A DNA stretch of 7,653 nucleotides from Competibacteraceae bacterium UBA2788 (GTDB lineage: Bacteria; Pseudomonadota; Gammaproteobacteria; Competibacterales; Competibacteraceae). This document shows, one piece after another, positions 1 to 6,500 of the stretch. The position numbers and the translations under genes are program-made. The stretch's first letter is position 1. Every line of letters starts with the position of its first letter. The notes beneath the pieces are model-generated. The model did not search any database. It worked only from the letters and a program-made list of their open reading frames with translations, and had not been told where the DNA came from. The stretch lies in NCBI GenBank assembly GCA_002352185.1, contig DEHY01000142.1, positions 1,016 to 8,668 on the forward strand, read 5' to 3'.

Positions 1-419
1 GTGATGACGCCGGTGTGATCCGCCTCGATCTGATTGAACATCTTCATCGCTTCGATGATGCAAACCCCGTCGCCGATGTTGACCTGCTGGCCGATTTCCA
101 CCAGCGGTTTGGAGCCGGGCGCGGCGGAGCGATAGAAGGTGCCGACCATCGGCGAGCGCAGGATGTGGCCCTTGATCGCGTCCGCTTCGGAGGCGACCGG
201 CGCGGCGACCGGCGCAACCGGGATTGAACCCGGTGCGGTCGGCGGCGGCGAACTGTAGTAAGCGGGCATGGCCCACGGCGGCGGCGAGGGCGTCGCGCCA
301 CCGTGGGGCTGGCGGCTGATGCGCACCGAGTCTTCGCCTTCCTTGATTTCGATTTCGGCAATGCCCGAAGTTTCGAGCAACTCGATGAGCTTTTTGATCT
401 TGCGAATATCCATCGGCAT
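1..419 (-). CDS. accB: Biotin carboxyl carrier protein of acetyl-CoA carboxylase (3'-truncated by window edge)
   Basis: This protein carries the biotin that shuttles carboxyl groups between biotin carboxylase (AccC) and the carboxyltransferase in the cytosolic first step of fatty acid synthesis. The minus strand from 419 reads [20 protein letters not shown], a typical BCCP N-terminus. A Pro/Ala-rich linker follows at about residues 45-85, then the biotinyl domain beginning near [14 protein letters not shown]. The biotinylation motif EAMKM is present, with the acceptor lysine near residue 126 (codon at 42-44). The frame is open to the window edge at EADHTGVIT, so only the last 15-20 residues should be missing. 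I chose the ATG at 419 because AGGAT lies about 8 bases upstream; an in-frame ATG at 413 is the alternative. It follows aroQ by 5 bases, so the two are probably co-transcribed, with accC expected next. Identification is firm. Confidence 0.96.
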   Translation of the reverse strand, partial: MPMDIRKIKKLIELLETSGIAEIEIKEGEDSVRISRQPHGGATPSPPPWAMPAYYSSPPPTAPGSIPVAPVAAPVASEADAIKGHILRSPMVGTFYRSAAPGSKPLVEIGQQVNIGDGVCIIEAMKMFNQIEADHTGVI

Positions 420-424
420 GGCGG

Positions 425-874
425 CTATCCTGGCGTGGCGAGGTAACGGTCGGCGGCGCGCAGCGCCAGTTCGTAGCCCTGCGCGCCCAACCCGCTGATC
501 ACTCCGACGGCGATGTCGGACAGGTAGGAATGGTGGCGGAACGGTTCGCGGGCGAACACGTTGGACAGATGTACCTCGATGAACGGGATACCGACGCCCA
601 GCAGGGCATCGCGCAGCGCCACGCTGGTGTGAGTGAAGGCGGCGGGGTTGATCACGATGAAGGCGATGCCTTCCTGGCGGGCGGCGTGAATGCGGTTGAT
701 CAACTCGTATTCGGCGTTGCTCTGGAAGCAGGCCAGTGGATGCGGCCCCAGTTCATGGGCCAATTCCACGCAGCGTTGTTCAATGTCGGCGAGAGTCGCA
801 GCGCCGTAAACGGCGGGTTCGCGCAGGCCCAGCAGGTTCAGATTAGGGCCGTTCAGCAGCAGCAGTTTTGCCAT
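425..874 (-). CDS. aroQ: Type II 3-dehydroquinate dehydratase
   Basis: This enzyme converts 3-dehydroquinate to 3-dehydroshikimate in the cytosolic shikimate pathway; type II enzymes form dodecamers and use no Schiff base. The 149-residue protein has the family's usual length. It starts [20 protein letters not shown] and carries the flexible lid with Arg18 and Tyr23 (RExxxYG), FQSNAE at 50-55, [17 protein letters not shown] from 75 and [11 protein letters not shown] from 100 with catalytic His102. The common PGA(Y/F) form of the substrate loop reads PAAF here, a mild variant. The frame stays open upstream to 1177, but that extension would overlap ychJ, and the [12 protein letters not shown] motif fixes the start at 874. 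No strong Shine-Dalgarno is visible; AAGGA lies about 14 bases upstream. The 124-base gap to ychJ (875-998) probably holds the aroQ-accB promoter, but I see no clear -35/-10 pair. Confidence 0.97.
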   Translation of the reverse strand: MAKLLLLNGPNLNLLGLREPAVYGAATLADIEQRCVELAHELGPHPLACFQSNAEYELINRIHAARQEGIAFIVINPAAFTHTSVALRDALLGVGIPFIEVHLSNVFAREPFRHHSYLSDIAVGVISGLGAQGYELALRAADRYLATPG

Positions 875-998
875 GGGGCCAGCAGGAATCCTTAGTAAAT
901 CAAGGGGCGCGATTCTGCATGAACACTCGGTGTATGTCCAGCCGGGAACGCAGCCGGTTCGCCGCCGATCGCGGCATGTTTGCGGCAAATTCGGGGTA

Positions 999-1412
999 TC
1001 AGCGCCGAACCGGCCCAGCAGTCGGCGGCGCGCCATCCAGATAGAACCAGCAGCCGTTTTCTCGAACGAAGCGGCTGATTTCGACCATCCGATGCGCTTT
1101 GCCGCCCATTTTGTAACGCGCCACGAATTCAACCACGCCTTGTTGATCGTTGGGACCGCCGGCTTCGCTGCGGACAATTTTCAAGCCCAGCCAGGTCATC
1201 GTTTCGGCGGCGCTGAAATCGAGCGATTGGGGCCGGGTGGATTCATGCCAAGTGCGCAGCAAATAATCTTCCCGCAGCAGAACATAGGCCGAATAACGCG
1301 AACGCATCAGCGCCCCGGCGGTGTCCGGTTGTTGGGCGCAGTCGAGAAATGGGCCGCAACAGGCGCTATACGGTTTGGCTGAGTCGCAGGGACAGAGTGG
1401 GCTGGAATTCAA
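999..1412 (-). CDS. ychJ: YchJ-like UPF0225 protein with SEC-C zinc motif
   Basis: This is a small cytosolic protein of uncertain function. Residues 7-19 carry the SEC-C-type zinc ligand set CPC...CC (Cys7, Cys9, Cys18, Cys19) followed by GPFL. The rest matches the YchJ/UPF0225 NTF2-like domain: [19 protein letters not shown] near residues 38-56, [12 protein letters not shown], and a C-terminal [15 protein letters not shown]. The length of 137 residues is close to E. coli YchJ (about 150). The start is TTG at 1412, chosen because no in-frame ATG precedes the zinc motif and because it overlaps the arfB stop as TTGA with GGGGA upstream. That arrangement suggests translation coupled to arfB. The family is clear, but its biochemical role is not known; a link to zinc or protein quality control is only inferred from the SEC-C motif. 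Confidence 0.9.
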   Translation of the reverse strand: MNSSPLCPCDSAKPYSACCGPFLDCAQQPDTAGALMRSRYSAYVLLREDYLLRTWHESTRPQSLDFSAAETMTWLGLKIVRSEAGGPNDQQGVVEFVARYKMGGKAHRMVEISRFVRENGCWFYLDGAPPTAGPVRR

Positions 1413-1840
1413 TCGTCATCCCCGGATAATCCGGCAGGCCGGCGAGTCTGCTTTTTTTCCCCGACGCGCCGCTTTTCCGCCACCCGTTGCTGTTTGGCGG
1501 CGCGGGAAGGCTTCAGTTTCAGCCTTGGCTTGGGGATTTCCGCCGCTTTCTGAATCAGGGCAACCAGGCGATCCATCGCGTCCTGCCGGTTGCGCTCCTG
1601 ACTGCGAAAGCGCCGGGCGGTGATGAGCAGTTCCCCATCCTTGTTCATGCGGCTCCCGGCCAGGGCGAGCAACCGCGCCCGGACTTCATCCGGCAGCGCC
1701 GGCGAATGCGCGGCGTCGAAGCGCAATTCCGCCGCCGTGGCGACTTTATTCACGTTCTGGCCGCCGGGGCCGGACGCCAGTTTGAACTGGAATTGCAATT
1801 CGCTTTCGTCAAGCTGAATGGCGGGTGTGACCCTGATCAT
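1409..1840 (-). CDS. arfB: Alternative ribosome-rescue factor / peptidyl-tRNA hydrolase ArfB (YaeJ)
   Basis: ArfB releases nascent chains from ribosomes stalled on non-stop mRNAs by hydrolysing peptidyl-tRNA. It inserts its basic tail into the empty mRNA channel and places its GGQ loop in the peptidyl transferase centre. The 143-residue protein has LASGPGGQNVNKVATA with GGQ at residues 26-28, as in E. coli ArfB (about 140 residues). It also has the conserved ITARRFRSQERNRQDAM segment and a Lys/Arg-rich C-terminal tail from about residue 100. Class I release factors are ruled out by length and by the lack of the codon-reading domains. The start is ATG at 1840, with AGGA about 12 bases upstream. 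Its stop codon overlaps the TTG start of the ychJ-like gene. It is the first gene of the minus-strand group and diverges from the transposase relic and cas locus. Confidence 0.95.
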   Translation of the reverse strand: MIRVTPAIQLDESELQFQFKLASGPGGQNVNKVATAAELRFDAAHSPALPDEVRARLLALAGSRMNKDGELLITARRFRSQERNRQDAMDRLVALIQKAAEIPKPRLKLKPSRAAKQQRVAEKRRVGEKKQTRRPAGLSGDDD

Positions 1841-1963
1841 GGCGGTGGGAAATTCCTGAGTTCATGCAATGTTCGATTTTTTTCGATGAGCGGTGAGTAC
1901 CGGCGCGCCATGGCGGGGTGAGATACGCTGAGAGGAACCAGCCGCCTCAGCGGGGATGCCGCC

Positions 1964-2130
1964 ATGCCGCTTGAAGACTTTATCATCGCCGTATTTTGCT
2001 GGGTAGAAGCACATTTGAATCGCCTGATCGGGGATTAAGCATTTCGCTTTCTGTACCGACGGTGCAGCCCTGACGATGGGAGTCGTGGGCGAGTTCTTGT
2101 TTTCGCCGGCATTGGCCGTTATGGTTTCTC
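1964..2130 (+). pseudogene. Decayed transposase remnant (IS982-like/DDE type, family uncertain)
   Basis: Three short pieces of a transposase N-terminal region lie in three different frames. The first begins at an ATG at 1964 and reads MPLEDFIIAVFCWVEAHLNR before a stop at 2036-2038. The second, at 2055-2099, reads TDGAALTMGVVGEFL, resembling the (L)TDxExLTMExVGEFL segment of IS transposases. The third, at 2101-2127, reads FRRHWPLWF, resembling the following (Y)FRRHWxxWFP segment. The order matches an intact transposase, but the frame changes twice and sequence between pieces is missing. No DDE catalytic core remains. It abuts the dead cas1 in a zone of deletion, so an insertion may have started the decay. 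The rest of the gap (2131-2213) shows no gene and no convincing promoter. The assignment rests on remembered family motifs. Confidence 0.55.
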
Positions 2131-2213
2131 TAACTGGAATCCCATCACAATCACCCTTGCTCTTCTTTTGCCGATTTAATGCGCCTCAGATCCGATAAAG
2201 AATGAAGCCATCA

Positions 2214-3000
2214 ATGGACAACTTCTCCCCTTCCGATTTGAAAACCATCCTGCACTCCAAGCGGGTCAATCTCTACTACCTCGAACGCTGTCGGGTGCTG
2301 GTCAACGGCGGGCGGGTGGAATACGTCACCGACTAGGGAAAGAACTCGCTGTACTGGAACATCCCCATCGCCAACACCACGTCCCTGCTGCTCGGCACCG
2401 GCACCTCCATCACCCAGGCCGCGATGCGCGAGCTGGCCAAAGCCGGCGTGCTGGTCGGTTTTTGCGGGGGCGGCGGCACGCCGCTTTACAGCGCCAACGA
2501 GGTGGATGTCGAAGTCGCCTGGTTCGCCCCACAAAGCGAATACCGCCCGACCGAATACCTGCAACACTGGGTGCGCTTCTGGTTCGATGACGGCCTGCGC
2601 CTGGAAGCGGCCAAGACGGTCCAGCGCGCCCGGCTGGAGCGGATTTCCCGGCACTGGCTCGACAGCCGACCACTGGCCGACGGCGGGTTCCGGATTCCGC
2701 CGGATGAGTTGCTGTCCGCCCTCGAAGGCTCGCGCCGCTCGCTCGATGCCGCCGAGGATGGCAACGCCCTGCTCACCGAAGAGGCGCGCCTCACCAAAAA
2801 GCTGTTCCGGCTGGCCGCCAGCGCGGTGGACTACGGCGATTTCACCCGCGCCAAGCGTGGTGCCGGCACCGACCCGGCCAATCGCTTTCTGGACCACGGC
2901 CACCTAGGTACTCAGCCTGCCGCACGGACTCGCCATCCTGCACGGCAAGACCCGCTAGGACGGCCTGGTGTTCGACGTGGCGGACCTGATCAAGGATGCT
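2214..3000 (+). pseudogene. cas1: Type I-F Cas1 integrase, inactivated (nonsense, frameshifting deletion, 3' loss)
   Basis: Cas1 is the integrase that inserts new spacers together with Cas2. Translation from the ATG at 2214 gives a clear I-F Cas1 (SDLKTILHSKRVNLYYL, then WNIPIANTTSLLLGTGTSI, then SEYRPTEYL). There are four lesions. TAG at 2334-2336 replaces codon 41, which is Glu in Pseudomonas Cas1 (GAG to TAG fits). After ANRFLDHGHL (about 2906) roughly 13 codons of the conserved NYLAYG...WVLG stretch are gone and the frame shifts. In the new frame LSLPHGLAILHGKTR runs to a second TAG at 2956-2958. Homology continues as DGLVFDVADLIKDA and ends near 3000, so about the last 50 residues are missing. 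The codons for TEEARL (probable catalytic Glu), HGK (His) and DVAD (Asp) survive but cannot be translated together. The start lacks a convincing Shine-Dalgarno. Integrase activity is not possible from this copy. Confidence 0.95.
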
Positions 3001-3161
3001 AGTGCTTATACCATTTCCCGTTAGGCATTGGCCTTTTATTGGAACTGTCTTACCAGTTATTTCAATTATTTATCATCGAAAGCGGCCTCCCGCAAATCGG
3101 GATTTGGTATTACGGCCTGAACTCTACGGCAACGATTCCGTGGTTCTGCCCCTATTTTTCG

Positions 3162-3227
3162 ACGCCCAAAGGTAGTTATATAAATCAAGCGGTTAGGAGG
3201 GCAGCCCTAATTTAGGTCTTTGGGCGT
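3162..3227. repeat. 10-base inverted repeat flanking the IHF site in the leader
   Basis: ACGCCCAAAG at 3162-3171 is matched by its perfect reverse complement CTTTGGGCGT at 3218-3227. Between the arms, 3193-3210 holds a smaller imperfect palindrome (TTAGG...CCTAA around GGGCAGCCC). The centre of symmetry near 3194-3195 falls at the edge of the IHF consensus. Flanking target duplications are absent, so a miniature transposon is not favoured. A protein-binding or bend-stabilising role in the leader is an inference. Confidence 0.6.
3183..3195 (+). promoter_or_regulatory. IHF binding site in the leader
   Basis: AATCAAGCGGTTA matches the IHF consensus WATCAANNNNTTR at every defined position. It ends 83 bases before the first repeat. 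IHF bending of the leader is known to be needed for spacer integration in type I-F systems, which supports reading 3003-3278 as a genuine leader. With cas1 dead in this locus the site may be a relic, unless adaptation proteins act from elsewhere. Confidence 0.65.
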
Positions 3228-3278
3228 GATTGTGCAGTTCTTCCTTAACAATTAGGCTATTAGTAGGAATAGATCGTA

Positions 3279-3494
3279 GTTCACTGCCGGATAGGCAGCT
3301 CAGAAAGGCGCATTCTCGATCAGTTCGCCGAGCGGCGCGTTCACTGCCGGATAGGCAGCTCAGAAAAGATAGTTGCTGCAGTCCAGAAAGCGATTAGCGT
3401 TCACTGCCGGATAGGCAGCTCAGAAAAGTTCAGAAAAGAGTGGTGGGCTGGTTGATCGTCAGCCCAGTTCACTACCGGATAGGCAGCTCAGAAA
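3279..3494 (+). CRISPR. Type I-F CRISPR array, 4 repeats and 3 spacers
   Basis: Four 28-base repeats lie at 3279-3306, 3339-3366, 3399-3426 and 3467-3494. The first three are identical. The hairpin stem CTGCC/GGCAG with loop GGATA and the end CTCAGAAA are those of I-F repeats cut by Cas6f (Csy4), giving plus-strand transcription with the leader on the left. Repeat 4 has one change, G to A at 3474, which breaks a stem pair. Spacers are 3307-3338 (32 bases), 3367-3398 (32) and 3427-3466 (40, unusually long). Translated, spacer 1 matches the Cas2 domain of Cas2-3, the reverse complement of spacer 2 matches Cas1, and spacer 3 matches the HD domain of Cas3. I-F arrays usually lie outside the cas operon; this one separates cas1 from cas2-3. 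Confidence 0.98.
3428..3436 (+). repeat. Internally deleted mini-repeat at the start of spacer 3
   Basis: GTTCAGAAA equals the first five bases of the CRISPR repeat joined to its last four, as if the hairpin between the two TCA triplets of the repeat had been lost. It lies one base after repeat 3 and explains most of the extra length of spacer 3. A plain 10-base tandem duplication of TCAGAAAAGT at the repeat end is an equally simple reading. Confidence 0.45.
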
Positions 3495-3524
3495 GGCAAG
3501 GATCACAGCAAACTGCTCTGGATC

Positions 3525-6500
3525 GTGGGCGATGCCCGCCAGTTCAACGCACAGGGCGCGACACCGACTAACATGACACAACGCGATGTGTTGCGGGCGG
3601 ACGACGAGAACGATTGGCACGCGGGCGAGGACATCCGGTTGCTGGCCCGTCTCGCCGCCTTGTTCCACGATCTGGGCAAGGCGAATGACGTTTTCCAGCA
3701 GAAACTCAGGAAACCGAAGGCGGACGCCGATCCCTTCCGCCATGAATGGGTGTCGCTGCGGTTGTTCGAGTCGTTTGTCCGACAGTGCGGAACCGATGAT
3801 CGAGACTGGCTGACCCGCTTGACGGACCTGCCCGACACGGTACGGGATACCTGCCTCGGCGGCTTGTCCAGCGATGGCTTGCCAAATCGGAGTTTGGCCA
3901 GCCCTTTTATAAACTTACCACCGCTGGCGCAAATCGTCGGCTGGCTGATTGTCAGCCACCACCGCCTGCCGACGCCCGATGCCGGGTTAAACCAGCGATT
4001 GCTGGAGAAGATGCTCGAACAGATCGGAGCGGCTTGGTGCGGCAGCCATCCCGATGAGGCCAGCGCCAAAGCGTGTTGGCAATTCAAGAACGGCTTGCCC
4101 TTCGACAGCAACCACTGGCGCCAACACACCACTAAAGTTGCGCAAGCCATCTTGGAACGTCCGCGACTGAGCGACCCCGGCGAAGCGAACAAACTGCTGG
4201 ACAGCCCTTACGTCCTGCATCTGGCGCGCATGGCGCTGATGCTGGCCGACCACCACTATTCGGCCCAGCCCAGCCACGCCATGTACGGTGACCCACCCGG
4301 CAAGAAAGGCACGGTGCTTTACGCCAATACGGAAAAAGATAAAGGCGGTAAGCTGGTACTCGTAAACGGTAAGCCTGTACCCAAGCAGCGGTTGGACGAA
4401 CACTTGATCGGCGTGGAGGTCAACGCCGAAAGCATCGCAAACGTCCTTCTATGTCTGAAACGAGATCTCCGGCATATCGTTCACGACGAGTTTTGCAAAT
4501 CGTCCGAGCTTGATTTTTTCCTTTGGCAGAACCAGGCGTTCGATCTGGCGGAAGGCGTGCGGGAGCGCACCTCGCGTCAAGGTTTTTTCGGCGTCAACAT
4601 GGCCTCCACCGGCTGCGGCAAGACGCTGGCCAACGGGCGGATTCTCTACGCGCTCGCCAACCCGCAACGAGGCGTGCGCTTCACCGTGGCCCTGGGCTTG
4701 CGGACGCTCACGCTGCAAACCGGCGACGCTTATCGCGACCGCCTGCATCTCGGCCCGGAGGATTTGGCGGTGCTGGTGGGCGGTGTCGCCACGCACGCCT
4801 TGCACGATTATCAACTCAACGAAGAGGAGAAAGCACGCCAAGACAGCGGTTCGGAATCCAGCGCGCCGCTCTTGCCCGAATTCGATCATGTCCATTACGA
4901 AGGCAGCCTGGAAAGCGGGCCATTGAAGGATTGGCTGGGTAAAAACAGCGACGCCCTGCGCCTGCTGGATGCGCCCGTGCTCGCTTGCACCATCGATCAT
5001 CTGATGCCCGCCACCGAAGGCTTGCGCGGGGGGCATCAAATCGCGCCGATGCTGCGGCTGCTGACCTCCGATCTGGTTCTGGACGAGCCGGACGATTTCG
5101 GCATCGAGGACTTGCCGGCGCTGACCCGGCTGGTGCATTGGGCCGGTCTGTTGGGCAGCCGGGTTTTGCTGTCGTCGGCCACACTGCCGCCCGCGCTGGT
5201 GGAAGGCTTGTTTCGGGCCTATCTGGCGGGCCGGGCGGAATACCAGCGCAACCGGGGTCGGCCGGGCGAACCGTTGGCGGTGTGCTGCGCCTGGTTCGAC
5301 GAGTTCGCCACGCAGGCCGGCGACCACCAGGATGGCGCCACCTATTTGGCCGCCCATCGCCAGTTTGTCGAACGGCGCTTGGCCCAATTGACGAAGGCGG
5401 AAGTGCGCCGCCGGGCAGCGATCAAGCCCGTGCCCATCGCCGTTCGGCAACATCGGGAAACCGTCTGTATCGAATTGGCCGGACAGGTGCGCGAACACTT
5501 GCACGCTCTGCACCGCCAGCATCACGGCGTCGATCCGCCAACCGGCAAGCGGGCCAGTTTCGGCCTGGTCCGCATGGCGAATATCGATCCGCTGTTTGAC
5601 GTGGCGCGGGAACTGTTACGGCTGGGGGCGGAGACGGGCTATCGCATTCATCTGTGCGTTTACCATTCGCGCCACCCGCTGCTGGTGCGGGCGGCCATCG
5701 AGCGGGAACTGGATGCCGCGCTCAAACGCGGCGATCCCGATGCCGTTTTCCAGCGGCCCAGCGTCCGTCAGCGCCTCGATGCCGCGCCCGAATCGGACCA
5801 TCTCTTCGTCGTGCTCGCGACGGCAGTCGCGGAAGTGGGGCGCGATCACGATTACGATTGGGGGATTGTCGAGCCGTCTTCCATGCGCTCGTTCATCCAG
5901 CTCGCCGGCCGTGTTCGCCGCCATCGCTCGTTTGTCTGTCCGAAAGACCAGCCCAACCTGTATTTGCTGGATACCAATATCCTTCATCTGGTCGAGGGCG
6001 GCGACAAGCCGGCGTTTCTGCGACCGGGTTTCGAGAGCGCCAACTTCAGGTTGAACAGCCATCGCTTGACCGAGCTACTCGAACCGGGGCAATGGCAAAT
6101 CATCGACGCCGCCGCTCGCATCAAGGAGCGCGAATCGCTGGCGCCGCACGACAATCTGGCCGATCTGGAACACGACCGTCTGAAGGATTTGCTGTTGGGT
6201 GCCGACGCCGGGCAAGCGCAACGCCAACGACTTGTCCATCGGTGGTGGACGACCCGCGCCCATCTGAGCGGCGCGCTCCAGCGGCTCGACCCGTTCCGCA
6301 ACGACCCCCTGGGCCGATCACACTACGCCCTGCTACCAGACGAGGATGAGCGGATCGATTTCCACCATCTGCCCGAAAGGAACCTTCCGGTTCCGGTTGG
6401 GAATCTTTGGCGGGTAATGGCGAAAAGCGACCTGCCCCAAGGGCCGGGAATCGAGGCATGGGCCGTGCCGCGCTACCTGGATGCGTTGCAGGAACTGGCT

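Larger units (their letters stand above)
3003..3278 (+). promoter_or_regulatory. CRISPR leader region
   Basis: This AT-richer stretch lies between the cas1 relic and the first repeat, on the side expected for an I-F leader given the repeat orientation (the crRNA handle CTCAGAAA precedes each spacer on the plus strand). It contains a perfect IHF consensus site and a 10-base inverted repeat, listed separately. A weak promoter candidate is TTAACA at 3245-3250 with a poor -10 (AATAGA) at 3268-3273, 17 bases apart. One frame stays open from 3003 to a TAG at about 3219, but it has no ATG start and I recognise no family in it. No missing piece of Cas2 is found here. Confidence 0.7.

Noticed and set aside
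425..1177. A 250-codon version of aroQ starting at 1177
   Set aside because: The extra 101 residues would overlap the ychJ-like gene and precede the family's conserved N-terminus at 874.
2211..2903. Long minus-strand open frame of 230 codons across the cas1 relic
   Set aside because: It is the antisense shadow of the GC-rich cas1 sequence; the plus strand clearly encodes Cas1.
3003..3219. An open frame of about 72 codons between the cas1 relic and the array (contains IWYYGLN and FCPYFSTPKG)
   Set aside because: It has no ATG start, directly follows the stop in the cas1 relic frame, matches no family I recognise and overlaps the leader elements, so it is more likely a chance opening in AT-rich DNA.
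3162..3227. Inverted repeat in the leader as a 66-base miniature transposon
   Set aside because: No target site duplication flanks it, no second copy occurs in the window, and the IHF site inside it fits a leader function better.
3162..3227. The same inverted repeat as a rho-independent terminator
   Set aside because: The arms are 46 bases apart and no T run follows the right arm.
4449..5525. 358-codon minus-strand open frame inside cas3
   Set aside because: The plus strand holds all Cas3 helicase motifs in frame; the antisense product resembles no known family and arises from high GC codon bias.
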